Assembly: GCF_048388525.1 (NCBI RefSeq) | Contig: NZ_DBGCTQ010000031.1 | Location: 1 to 10,210, forward strand | Source of the DNA: BQOK01 sp048388525 | GTDB taxonomy: Bacteria > Bacillota > Clostridia > Oscillospirales > Ruminococcaceae | Reading direction: 5' to 3' | Length of the DNA: 10,210 nucleotides | Part shown: one piece after another, positions 1 to 6,049 of the stretch | How positions within the stretch are numbered: the stretch's first letter is position 1 | How the letters are laid out: every line of letters begins with the position of its first letter | Position numbers and translations under genes: made by a program | Notes under the pieces: model-generated | Database searches by the model: none | The model's input: only the letters and a program-made list of their open reading frames with translations | Told to the model about the DNA's origin: nothing

Positions 1-8
1 CCCCCTTC

Positions 9-29
9 TTTTAAAGATGCACTTTAAAA
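9..29. repeat. AT-rich inverted repeat near the window edge
   Basis: Perfect 8-bp arms TTTTAAAG and CTTTAAAA flank the 5-base spacer ATGCA. This is AT-rich in an otherwise GC-rich region. On the minus strand it is followed at 8-1 by AAGAAGGGGG, which looks like a ribosome-binding site for a minus-strand gene starting just outside the window. The repeat could therefore be an operator or leader hairpin of that gene. The role is inferred; only the symmetry and the purine-rich stretch are seen. Confidence 0.4.
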
Positions 30-72
30 CAGGCCGTGTGCGCCGCCCCGCAGGCCGCAGCGCGGCGCGCCC

Positions 73-98
73 AAAAGGCCCCGAAGCCGGGCCCTTTT
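73..98 (-). terminator. Hairpin terminator after the small membrane protein gene
   Basis: AAAAGG and CCTTTT form the outer stem. After a C-C mismatch, CCCG and CGGG form the inner stem. Read on the minus strand the hairpin begins at the TAA stop (100-98) and ends in CCTTTT, so it is placed to end transcription of the three-gene minus-strand operon. T runs exist on both sides, so it could act in both directions. The T run is part of the stem, so efficiency is uncertain. Confidence 0.5.
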
Positions 99-541
99 TA
101 CAGCACGTTCTCTTTTAAGTACTGGCCGATCCTTTTGACCGCCCGGTTCGCGCGGGTAAAATCCACAAACAAAATCGCCAGCGCCGCCGCCCCCAGCGCC
201 GCGTACAGGGCCCGGTTCCAGGGCGCCGGCAGCAGCGCGCTCGCCAGCATCAGCGCCAGCGCCAGCACCGCCGCCGCCCAGGCCGCCGCCCGCGCGGCCC
301 AGCATTCCTGAAGGCCCAGGCGCACCTTGCCGTCCTCGCACAGCACGGTAAAGCGCGGCTTATAGGCCAGCGGGCCCGTGCCCTTTTGCAGGGTCAGCAG
401 CACCGGGCGCTCTTTTTTGTGGTAGGGCTCGGTGTCGCACCTCACCCGCCAGCCGCCCGGCAGCTGCGCCTCCTTGTGCGCGGCAAACCCGTCGCACAGC
501 TCAAACTTGTTGCGCTGGCTTTTGTAAACAAATTTCTGCAT
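98..541 (-). CDS. Small two-helix membrane protein of unknown function
   Basis: This 147-residue protein is not recognised. The N-terminal half (about 1-80) is soluble, with many charged residues and four cysteines (C16, C35, C68, C80). Two hydrophobic helices follow at roughly 85-104 and 109-127, separated by a short Pro-containing turn. A basic tail (129-147, RANRAVKRIGQYLKENVL) probably lies in the cytoplasm. The ATG at 541 follows a good site, GGAAAGG, placed 11 bases upstream. The gene starts 18 bases after the MATE exporter stop, so the two are almost certainly co-transcribed. Membrane location is a confident inference; a link to the exporter rests only on gene order. Confidence 0.8.
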   Translation of the reverse strand: MQKFVYKSQRNKFELCDGFAAHKEAQLPGGWRVRCDTEPYHKKERPVLLTLQKGTGPLAYKPRFTVLCEDGKVRLGLQECWAARAAAWAAAVLALALMLASALLPAPWNRALYAALGAAALAILFVDFTRANRAVKRIGQYLKENVL

Positions 542-559
542 GGTCCTGGTTCCTTTCCT

Positions 560-1897
560 TTATGCTGCGCCCTCGCCGCCCGCCTGCGGCCGCAGCGCCA
601 GGTGGCGGCGCAGCAGCCACAGGGCCGCCGCCGCCATCACCGCCACCGCCGCCGGGTAGGCGATCCAAACGCCCTCCAGCCCCCACAAAAGGGGCAGGGT
701 GAACAAAAAAACCGGCTGCGCGGCCAGCGGCTCGCCGTACGCCAGAATGCTGCTGGCCTTGGGCTCGCCCACCGCGCAAAAATAGCTGCAATAAAACCGC
801 AGCACCGCCATAAACGGGTAGGCCGCGGCCAGGGTCCACATGGCCGCCGCTCCCTCGGCCGCAGCCGCAGGGCTCGCCCCAAAGACCAGGGGCAAGGGGG
901 CGCGCAGGGCAAAACACATCGCGCTGCACACCACTGCCGCCCCCAGTGCCAGGCCAAGCCCTTTGCGGCGCAGCCCGGCCAGCGCATGCTGGTCCCCGGC
1001 GCCCCGGGCATAGCTCAAAAGCGGCTGGATCCCGTCCCCCACGCCCGACACCAGCGGGATCACGCTGCCCAGCACATAGCTCAGCACCGCATACACCGCC
1101 ACGCCCCGGGTGCCGCCGTAGTGCAGCGCCCGCAGGTTGGTGATCAGCAGGATCACGCTGGTGGAGAGCGAGAGCCCAAAGGGGGAAATCCCATAGTGCA
1201 GGATTCCCCGCACCCGCCCCCACTGTAAGCGGAACTGTGCGGCCCGCACCGGCCGCCCCCTGTGGCACAGCAGCACCGGCGCCGCAGCAGCCGCGCACAG
1301 GCCCTGGGCCAGCGCCGTGGCAAACGCCGCGCCTCCCAGCCCCCATTGGAACTGATGGATGAACAGCCAGTCCAGGCCGATGTTCCCCAAAAGGCCCAGC
1401 ACCATCACCCACATGGCCGCCACCGCCCGCCCCGAACCCCGCACCAGGGGCAGCATGCCGGTGGTGGCCACCTGGCAGGCTGCCAGAACGCACACCACCC
1501 GGCAGTATTCCGCCGCCAGCGGGTACAATTCCGCGTTGGCCCCCATCAGGGGCAGCAGGTAGGGGTAACCCAGGTACAGCCCGCCTCCCAGCAGGGCCGC
1601 CGCCAGGCCCAGCAGCACCAGGGTGTTGCCCCGCACCCGCAGGGCTTCCTCCTCCTCGCCCCGGCCCAGGGCCGTGGCAAGGCGCACTGCGCCGCCGGTG
1701 CCGATGGCCAGGCTCGCCGCCTGGATCACCGCCACCAGGGGCCAGGCCACGTTGATGGCCGCCAGGCCCGCGTCCCCCAGGTTCTGGCCCACAAAAAAGC
1801 CGTCCACAATGATAAAAAAGCTGTTCAGCAGCTGGCTGAACATGCTGGGCAGCGCATAGCGCCAGAATTGCCCGGTGATGGTTCTTCCGCCGGTCAT
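560..1897 (-). CDS. MATE family multidrug/toxic compound exporter
   Basis: The 445-residue polytopic membrane protein has the length and repeated hydrophobic profile (about 12 helices) of the multidrug and toxic compound extrusion family. The N-terminal stretch at 27-50 (FFIIVDGFFVGQNLGDAGLA and following) is the characteristic first-helix pair of bacterial MATE proteins. A related pattern recurs at the start of the second half. The family exports cationic or aromatic compounds in exchange for Na+ or H+; the substrate cannot be told from sequence. The ATG at 1897 follows AGAGGAGGAGCC, a near-perfect Shine-Dalgarno site. It lies 34 bases after the dehydrogenase stop and 18 bases before the small membrane protein, so it is the middle gene of a three-gene operon. 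The C-terminus (QAGGEGAA) is a short soluble tail. Confidence 0.93.
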   Translation of the reverse strand: MTGGRTITGQFWRYALPSMFSQLLNSFFIIVDGFFVGQNLGDAGLAAINVAWPLVAVIQAASLAIGTGGAVRLATALGRGEEEEALRVRGNTLVLLGLAAALLGGGLYLGYPYLLPLMGANAELYPLAAEYCRVVCVLAACQVATTGMLPLVRGSGRAVAAMWVMVLGLLGNIGLDWLFIHQFQWGLGGAAFATALAQGLCAAAAAPVLLCHRGRPVRAAQFRLQWGRVRGILHYGISPFGLSLSTSVILLITNLRALHYGGTRGVAVYAVLSYVLGSVIPLVSGVGDGIQPLLSYARGAGDQHALAGLRRKGLGLALGAAVVCSAMCFALRAPLPLVFGASPAAAAEGAAAMWTLAAAYPFMAVLRFYCSYFCAVGEPKASSILAYGEPLAAQPVFLFTLPLLWGLEGVWIAYPAAVAVMAAAALWLLRRHLALRPQAGGEGAA

Positions 1898-1931
1898 GGC
1901 TCCTCCTCTGCCCGGCGCGCCGCCGGGCCGT

Positions 1932-2882
1932 TTAATTCACAAGGTTGCGGGGCCGCCCCGCAAGATACGCCCGCAGGTTCTCGCACACCTCGGCGGCAAG
2001 GCGTTCCAGCGCCTCGCCGGTGGCCCAGGCCACGTGGGGCGTCAGCAGCACATTGTCCGCCGCCAGCAGCGGGTTTTCGGGCCGGATGGGTTCCCGGGCC
2101 GCCACGTCCGCCGCGTAAAAAATACGGCCCGCCTGCGCTGCGGCGGCCACCGCGGCCTCATCGATCAGGCTGCCGCGCGCCGTGTTGATCAAAACAGCGC
2201 CCGGCTTCATCCGCTCCAGCTGTGCCGGGCCGATCAGCCCCTTTGTGGCGGGGGTGGCCGGGCAGTGCAGGCTCACCACGTCGCTGGCGGCCAGCAGTTG
2301 GTCCAGGCTCATAAACTCCACCCCCGGCTCGGGCGCGCGCGGCGTGCGCGTGCAGGCGGCCGCCCGCATGCCAAAGCCCCGGGCAATGCGCACCGCCGCC
2401 CTCCCAATGGCCCCGTAGCCCACCGCGCCAAAGGTCCTGCCCGCCAGCTCAAACGGGGGCCGCAGGCCATAGCGCGCGGGCACGCCCGCCTGCCACCAGC
2501 CCTCCCGCAGGCTCCAGGCCCGCCGGGCCACGCCGTTTGCTGCTTCCAGCAGCAGCGCAAAGGTGTGCTGCGCCACGCTCTCGGTGGAATATCCGGGCAC
2601 GTTCGCCACCTTCACCCCGCGGCGCGCGCAGGCGGCCAGGTCCAGGCTGTCCGTCCCGGTGGAGGTCAGGCCGATCCACCGCAGCCCGGGGCAGGCGTCC
2701 AGCACCTCCCCGTCGATGCGGCAGTGGTTCGAGATCACGCACTCGGCCTCGCCGATGCGCTGCGCCAGCTCCCCCCGCGGCGTGCGGGGCCACAGGGTCA
2801 CACGGTCGGCAAGCGCGTAAAGCGGCGACCAGTCCAGGTCCCCCTCCCGCACGCAATAACTGTCCAGCACAACGATCTCCAC
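1932..2882 (-). CDS. D-isomer-specific 2-hydroxyacid dehydrogenase (glycerate/hydroxypyruvate reductase-like)
   Basis: NAD(P)-dependent interconversion of a D-2-hydroxyacid and its 2-ketoacid. Starting at the GTG at 2882 gives 316 residues beginning (M)EIVVLDSYCVREGDL, the usual N-terminus of this family. Seen: Rossmann motif GYGAIG (155-160); substrate-binding NTARGS with Arg236; Glu264 in DVAAREP; catalytic His283 in TPHVAWAT. The TPHxAWAT form is common in the glycerate dehydrogenase branch, but the true substrate is uncertain. The upstream ATG at 2906 in the same frame would add eight residues, but it lies only about 4 bases from the predicted transcription start. The GTG has GAGAGGGG 7 bases upstream. 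It heads the operon with the MATE exporter. Confidence 0.93.
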   Translation of the reverse strand: MEIVVLDSYCVREGDLDWSPLYALADRVTLWPRTPRGELAQRIGEAECVISNHCRIDGEVLDACPGLRWIGLTSTGTDSLDLAACARRGVKVANVPGYSTESVAQHTFALLLEAANGVARRAWSLREGWWQAGVPARYGLRPPFELAGRTFGAVGYGAIGRAAVRIARGFGMRAAACTRTPRAPEPGVEFMSLDQLLAASDVVSLHCPATPATKGLIGPAQLERMKPGAVLINTARGSLIDEAAVAAAAQAGRIFYAADVAAREPIRPENPLLAADNVLLTPHVAWATGEALERLAAEVCENLRAYLAGRPRNLVN

Positions 2883-2915
2883 AGCCCGGCCCCTCTCTTG
2901 TTTCATACTTTTACT

Positions 2916-2944
2916 ATTATAGCCATTTTTTCCTCAGGGGGCAA
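2916..2944 (-). promoter_or_regulatory. Sigma-A type promoter of the dehydrogenase-MATE operon
   Basis: On the minus strand TTGCCC (2944-2939) and TATAAT (2921-2916) are separated by exactly 17 bases. The -10 is a perfect consensus and the -35 matches at four of six positions. Transcription would start near 2909, about 27 bases before the GTG start at 2882. The -35 box lies inside the left arm of an inverted repeat (2938-2967), so a bound protein there could block the promoter. Confidence 0.7.
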
Positions 2945-2967
2945 ATCCCCGTCTGGATTTTTGCCCC
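2938..2967. repeat. Inverted repeat between divergent promoters
   Basis: GGGGCAAA (2938-2945) and TTTGCCCC (2960-2967) form perfect 8-bp arms with a 14-base spacer. TCC and GGA just inside could extend the pairing across a 2-base bulge. The left arm contains the -35 of the minus-strand promoter, and the right arm lies just upstream of the plus-strand -10. This is the position expected of an operator controlling both genes. Regulator unknown. Confidence 0.45.
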
Positions 2968-2982
2968 GGTTTCGTATATAAT
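2954..2982 (+). promoter_or_regulatory. Probable promoter of the membrane-anchored protein gene
   Basis: A perfect TATAAT lies at 2977-2982. The best -35 at 17-base spacing is TGGATT (2954-2959), a weak match. Transcription would start near 2989, leaving a leader of about 30 bases before the ATG at 3021. Confidence 0.5.
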
Positions 2983-3020
2983 GAGGTTATCCATTTTAAA
3001 CCGCAAGGGGGGCGTTGCCC

Positions 3021-3533
3021 ATGTATACCACCAGGCAGATCGTGCGCAAGCTCGTCATCGGCGCCGTTGCGCTGGCCGTGGCGATCTGCATCACCATCTT
3101 CATCCGCGAGAACATGGATGTAAAGGACCCCGAAAGCGCCGTGCCCACCCTCACCGTCACCATGAACGGTTCTGCGGCCATGGCGCCCGGAAGCGTGTTC
3201 CGGGCGGGGTACGAATGGAATTTTTTAACCACTACCGAAAAAAGCACCCCGGTCTACAGCTCCGCCGACCTGCGGCAGGCCGCCCTCCCGGTGCCCATGC
3301 CCCCCCGCACCTATCTCGATCTCGATTTTTCCATCAAGCCCAAAAGCGTGGTCATCAGCCGGGCCGACGACGAAAAGCTCGAAGCGTTCATGGAACTGAT
3401 CGACGTTGGCAGCGGCCCCATTATCACCCCGGCCGCCACCGGTCTTTACATGTACCGGGTCGAGGCGGATTTTGGCTGGCGGGGTTCGGTCATCTATTTC
3501 TTTACCGTGCACATCCAGGAGTCCGCGGTCTGA
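3021..3533 (+). CDS. Membrane-anchored extracytoplasmic protein of unknown function
   Basis: 170 residues. A short basic N-terminus (MYTTRQIVRK) is followed by one hydrophobic helix at about 11-28 (LVIGAVALAVAICITIFI). It has no lipobox cysteine and no clear cleavage site, so it is most likely an N-terminal anchor with the rest outside the cell. The remaining 140 residues are beta-rich, with alternating hydrophobics and repeated Y/F aromatic positions (RAGYEWNF, GLYMYRVEADF, GSVIYFFTVHI), suggesting a small Ig-like or sandwich domain. The family is not recognised. The ATG at 3021 has AAGGGGGG 8 bases upstream; a TTG at 3015 in the same frame sits too close to that site. It is divergent from the dehydrogenase operon and alone in its transcript. 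Confidence 0.82.
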   Translation: MYTTRQIVRKLVIGAVALAVAICITIFIRENMDVKDPESAVPTLTVTMNGSAAMAPGSVFRAGYEWNFLTTTEKSTPVYSSADLRQAALPVPMPPRTYLDLDFSIKPKSVVISRADDEKLEAFMELIDVGSGPIITPAATGLYMYRVEADFGWRGSVIYFFTVHIQESAV

Positions 3534-3549
3534 CTTCCCTGAAAAACGC

Positions 3550-3678
3550 CAAAGGGCTGTTGCAAAAAACAGCTTTTCGGTAAAGAACACGCCTTTGAAA
3601 CTGGCTTTTACCGCCAGCTTCAAAGGCGCTTTTTTGTGCAGATTTTTTCAGAGGCTATTCTGTAACAGCCCCTTTTTG
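3550..3678. repeat. Long imperfect inverted repeat with nested hairpins (MITE- or REP-like)
   Basis: The two ends are near-complementary. The left begins CAAAGGGCTGTTGCA; the right end, read in reverse complement, begins CAAAAAGGGGCTGTTACA. The centre is a strong hairpin (3590-3628), and a smaller one, GCTGTT/AACAGC, lies at 3557-3573. The whole region could fold on itself. No clear target-site duplication or coding capacity is seen. It may be a non-autonomous mobile repeat that supplies terminators, or simply two terminators back to back. Confidence 0.45.
3590..3635 (+). terminator. Intrinsic terminator after the membrane-anchored protein gene
   Basis: CGCCTTTGAA-A-CTGGC pairs with GCCAG-C-TTCAAAGGCG around a 7-base loop, leaving only one A/C mismatch in a 16-position stem. 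It is followed by CTTTTTT (3629-3635). This is a classic plus-strand terminator, about 55 bases after the stop at 3533. A smaller hairpin with TTTT (3557-3577) precedes it and may also contribute. Confidence 0.8.
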
Positions 3679-3694
3679 TATCTGTGCTCCGGGC

Positions 3695-3728
3695 CGGGCC
3701 TTTTTCCCGCACCAGACCAAAAGGCCCG
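3695..3728. repeat. Inverted repeat just after the epimerase stop
   Basis: CGGGCCTTTT (3695-3704) and AAAAGGCCCG (3719-3728) are perfect 10-bp arms with a 14-base spacer. It lies 5 bases past the minus-strand stop and may help end epimerase transcription. The GC-rich part is at the outer end and no T run follows on the minus strand, so it is not a canonical terminator. Confidence 0.4.
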
Positions 3729-3732
3729 TCAG

Positions 3733-4776
3733 TCAGGCCAGCCCCGGGCGGCGGGGGGCGCGGCGCCCGCCGCGCCGCTGCACCGCGCCCGCCCGCTCCT
3801 GCAGCCACAGCGCGGTGTCACGCACCGTCTGCGCCAGGGGGCGGGGCCGGTACCCCAGCTCCCTGGCCGCCTTCTCATGGCAGAACAGCCCGTTGCTGCG
3901 CAGCGTATACAGCGAATAGGCGGTATACAGCGGCCGCTGGTGCCGGCGCCGGGCCGCCGCCGCAAAAAAGGGCGCCGCCCCGCGGGCCAGCCACATGGGC
4001 ATCACGGCCAGGCGCCTGCCTCCCACCTCGTGCCGCACAAGCTCCAACACATTTTTTACGCTGCAAAACTGGTTCGATAAAATATAGCACTCCCCCTTTT
4101 TACCCTTCTCCAGCGCCAATAGGCAGCCCTGTGCCACATCCCGCACATCCACAAGATCGTAACCGCCCGCCACGCAGGCGGGCAGGCGGCCGGCCAGGTA
4201 ATCCCGCACCATCTGCACCAGGTGGTTGCCCCCGCCCTCGTCGCCTGGGCCCAGGATCCCGGAGGGATGCACCACCACCGCGTCCAGCCCCTCGGCGGCG
4301 GCGTCCAACACCAGCTGGGTGGCCGCCGCTTTTGTTTTGGCGTATGCGCCCGTGACCCGGGCGGCGGAAAACCGGCTCACCTCCCGCATGGCGGTGCCCT
4401 GCGCCTGCTCGGGGATCGCGTGCACCGAACTCACGTACACCAGCCGCCGCGCGCCGTACCGGCGGCACAGAGCCAGCACATTTGCCGTTCCCTGCACGTT
4501 CACCGCCTCCAGGTCGGGGCAGGCGCCGCCCGAAACATCCACGAGGCCCGCCGCGTGGATCACCTCCACCGCTGCGCCGCCCGTATCTTCAAACAGCGGC
4601 CTCAGGGAACCAAGATCCCGCACATCCCCCTCGATGTACCGAACGCCCGGCAGCTCGGGCGCGCGGTCATGCGCGAGCGCCAAGCCCCGCACCTCCTCCC
4701 CCTGCGCCGCCAAAATTCGGGCAATCGCCGCTCCGAGATGCCCTTTGACGCCGGTAATCACAAAGATCCTTTTCAT
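3733..4776 (-). CDS. NAD(P)-dependent epimerase/dehydratase (extended SDR, dihydroflavonol-reductase-like)
   Basis: 347 residues of the extended short-chain dehydrogenase/reductase fold. Seen: cofactor motif TGVKGHLG (8-15, GxxGxxG); the acidic IEGDVRDL (48-55) that often contacts adenine; the catalytic Ser region YVSSVHA (114-120); and YAKTK (145-149) with Tyr145 and Lys149. HPSGILGPGD resembles the substrate-pocket loop of DFR-like and nucleoside-sugar epimerases. The substrate cannot be assigned. About the last 20 residues (AVQRRGGRRAPRRPGLA) form an Arg/Pro/Gly tail beyond the usual end of the fold. The ATG at 4776 has AAAAAGGAG 7 bases upstream. It is divergent from a TetR-type regulator with 227 bases between them, a common arrangement for a regulator and its target. 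Confidence 0.9.
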   Translation of the reverse strand: MKRIFVITGVKGHLGAAIARILAAQGEEVRGLALAHDRAPELPGVRYIEGDVRDLGSLRPLFEDTGGAAVEVIHAAGLVDVSGGACPDLEAVNVQGTANVLALCRRYGARRLVYVSSVHAIPEQAQGTAMREVSRFSAARVTGAYAKTKAAATQLVLDAAAEGLDAVVVHPSGILGPGDEGGGNHLVQMVRDYLAGRLPACVAGGYDLVDVRDVAQGCLLALEKGKKGECYILSNQFCSVKNVLELVRHEVGGRRLAVMPMWLARGAAPFFAAAARRRHQRPLYTAYSLYTLRSNGLFCHEKAARELGYRPRPLAQTVRDTALWLQERAGAVQRRGGRRAPRRPGLA

Positions 4777-4839
4777 AAAAAAACTCCTTTTTGCCGGTCA
4801 GCCGGCCCCTGGTCAGACCCCTGGTTCAGGCGGTCTTTT

Positions 4840-4854
4840 TGAACAGTGTGTTTA
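4840..4854. promoter_or_regulatory. Operator-like near-palindrome with TGAACA half-site
   Basis: TGAACA-GTG-TGTTTA is symmetrical at five of six positions. The same TGAACA half-site recurs at 4931, 4940 and, inverted, 4951. It lies just upstream of the -10 of the TetR gene and inside the expected leader of the divergent epimerase gene. Binding by the adjacent TetR-type protein is inferred. Confidence 0.35.
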
Positions 4855-4871
4855 TTTTCTTCCTTAACTGT

Positions 4872-4879
4872 ATTATAAT
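4872..4879. promoter_or_regulatory. Possible shared -10 box for divergent transcription
   Basis: ATTATAAT contains TATAAT on the plus strand (4874-4879) and TATAAT on the minus strand (4877-4872). It could serve as the -10 box for both the TetR gene and the epimerase gene. No good -35 is visible on either strand: TTTATT at 17 bases on plus and TGGAGG on minus. Activity may therefore be weak or need an activator. Confidence 0.4.
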
Positions 4880-4937
4880 TTTAAAAGAGGAAAACCTCCA
4901 TGATCAGTTGCAGGTAAAACCGTATGTTATTGAACAG

Positions 4938-4958
4938 ACTGAACACATCTTGTTCAGT
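4938..4958. promoter_or_regulatory. Perfect palindrome, probable TetR-type operator
   Basis: ACTGAACA and TGTTCAGT form perfect 8-bp arms around CATCT. A further direct copy of TGAACA sits at 4931-4936. The site is in the 5' leader of the TetR gene, about 45 bases before its ATG, well placed for autorepression. The size (21 bp) and symmetry suit a TetR dimer. The pairing of this protein with this site is inferred from position. Confidence 0.55.
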
Positions 4959-5003
4959 GCGGCCGCCTGGTCACAAAAAGTTTTCAAACGAGGTGTACAC
5001 AAA

Positions 5004-5591
5004 ATGAAACGCCAGGATCACCGCGCGCGGGTCACCGATCTGCTGCTGCGCAGGGCTCTCACCGGCCTGCTGCGCCAAAAACCGATCCAAAGCATCTCGG
5101 TGCAGGAGCTGTGCCAGGCGGCGGGCATCAGCCGCGGCACTTTCTATGCCCACTACCAGGACCTGTATGCCCTGCGCGAGCAGCTGGAGGGCGAATTGCT
5201 CCGCGAATTCCGCCAGGCGCTGGAGCCGCTGCTGGCGGCGGAGGGCGGGGATCTTACCCCCTTGAAGGTCACCACCGGCGTTTTTCAGTGCCTGCAGGCC
5301 AACGCCGATATCTGCATCATGACCCTGGGCCCTTTTGGAGACAAAAAATTTGCCGCCCGCCTCATCAATCTGGGCCGGGAGCGCTGCCTGGAAACCTATC
5401 TGCGCTTTTTTGCCGGGGCGACGCCCCGCCAGATCGAATTTTACTACGCATTTGTGAGCGCCGGCTGCATCGGGCTTTTGGAAAAATGGCTCGACGAGGG
5501 CATGGCCGGCAGCGCGGGTGAGATCGCGGGCATGGCTGAGGATATCATGACCTACGGCATGGGGTTTTTGCAGGGCGGGCCAACGCGCTGA
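5004..5591 (+). CDS. TetR/AcrR family transcriptional regulator
   Basis: 195 residues. The N-terminal helix-turn-helix domain (about 9-55) shows the family pattern: ITALL-type helix 1 replaced by VTDLLLRRALTGLL; SVQELCQAAGISRGTFYAHYQDLYAL at 32-57 includes recognition helix and the FYxHYxDLxxL hallmark. The C-terminal ligand-binding half ends in FYYAFVSAGCIGLLEKWLDEGM (146-167), resembling the C-terminal domain of the DhaS-like branch, which often acts as repressor or co-regulator. The ATG at 5004 has CGAGGTG 8 bases upstream; the open frame continues upstream without a better start. It probably represses itself and the divergent epimerase through the TGAACA sites. The ligand is unknown. Confidence 0.92.
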   Translation: MKRQDHRARVTDLLLRRALTGLLRQKPIQSISVQELCQAAGISRGTFYAHYQDLYALREQLEGELLREFRQALEPLLAAEGGDLTPLKVTTGVFQCLQANADICIMTLGPFGDKKFAARLINLGRERCLETYLRFFAGATPRQIEFYYAFVSAGCIGLLEKWLDEGMAGSAGEIAGMAEDIMTYGMGFLQGGPTR

Positions 5592-5598
5592 AGCCAAA

Positions 5599-5626
5599 AA
5601 GAGACCGGGCGGCCGCCCGGTCTCTT
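5599..5626. terminator. Perfect 28-base palindrome, bidirectional terminator
   Basis: AAGAGACCGGGCGG (5599-5612) is followed immediately by its exact reverse complement. On the minus strand the hairpin leads into TTTTTGG, a good terminator tail for the HAD-DUF805 transcript. On the plus strand the tail is TCTTCTCTC, weaker, but it sits 8 bases after the TetR stop. It most likely serves both convergent units. Confidence 0.75.
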
Positions 5627-5656
5627 CTCTCAACTTATTAAAGAGCGCATAAAGGC

Positions 5657-5674
5657 CCCCGGTCCCCTCCGGGG
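5657..5674. repeat. Small GC hairpin in the DUF805 3' region
   Basis: CCCCGG and CCGGGG flank TCCCCT. On the minus strand it is followed by GCCTTTAT, a poor T tail. It may be a weak terminator or a 3' stabilising hairpin for the DUF805 transcript before the main palindrome at 5599-5626. Confidence 0.3.
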
Positions 5675-5710
5675 CGCGCCTGCGCCTGTCGCCGCGCCAG
5701 GGCGGACGGT

Positions 5711-6049
5711 TCAATCCATCGGGTGTTTGTCCCGCATACAGGCCATCGCCAGCAGCACCGCCGGCCCCACCGCCGGCACCAGCAGCAAAAACAGCCAGAT
5801 GGTCCCGCGGCCCGCCGCGTGCAGCCGCCGCGCCAGCATGGCCACGGTGGGCAGCAGCATGATCACCGAGTAGCCCCAGCCCAAAAAGTTCAAAAACTGG
5901 GTGGGCCACAGCCGCACCAGCAGCGCCAGCGCTGCAAGGATCACGGCATTCACCGCGATTGCCCGCCAAAAATCCCCCCGGCCGGTCTCCCCCATAAAAT
6001 CGGTATACCCCAGCCACTGGCGCAGATACGCCCTTTTAAATTTCTTCAT
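5711..6049 (-). CDS. DUF805 family membrane protein
   Basis: 112 residues fitting DUF805, small bacterial inner-membrane proteins of unknown function. Seen: the N-terminal signature YTDFMGETGRGDFW (15-28; the usual form is F.GR..R.eFW), then three hydrophobic helices at roughly 30-48, 54-72 and 84-103. The hallmark loop ARRLHAAGRG (73-82) replaces the usual RRLHDTGRSG, followed by P..G near 92-96. The ATG at 6049 is chosen because GGAG lies 7 bases upstream; a GTG two codons earlier overlaps that site. The gene overlaps the end of the HAD-like gene by 14 bases, so translation is probably coupled. Confidence 0.88.
   Translation of the reverse strand: MKKFKRAYLRQWLGYTDFMGETGRGDFWRAIAVNAVILAALALLVRLWPTQFLNFLGWGYSVIMLLPTVAMLARRLHAAGRGTIWLFLLLVPAVGPAVLLAMACMRDKHPMD

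Noticed and set aside
17..118. Plus-strand 33-codon frame starting at the ATG within the AT-rich palindrome
   Set aside because: No ribosome-binding site, arginine/proline-rich translation typical of GC-rich antisense, and it runs across the terminator of the minus-strand operon.
386..2981. Several long plus-strand frames opposite the MATE and dehydrogenase genes
   Set aside because: They are rich in Arg, Pro, Gln and His, show no family motifs, and lie opposite clearly recognisable proteins; long antisense frames are expected in GC-rich DNA.
3015..3020. TTG start for the membrane-anchored protein
   Set aside because: It leaves only 2 bases to the AAGGGGGG site; the ATG at 3021 has an 8-base spacing.
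3554..3672. IS6-family insertion sequence remnant
   Set aside because: Only the CTGTTGCAAA-like end resembles that family; there is no transposase fragment and no target duplication.
4791..5003. N-terminal extension of the TetR protein by 71 residues
   Set aside because: The added sequence covers the -10 box and the operator palindrome and has no TetR-like content; the ATG at 5004 has a proper ribosome-binding site and starts just before the helix-turn-helix.
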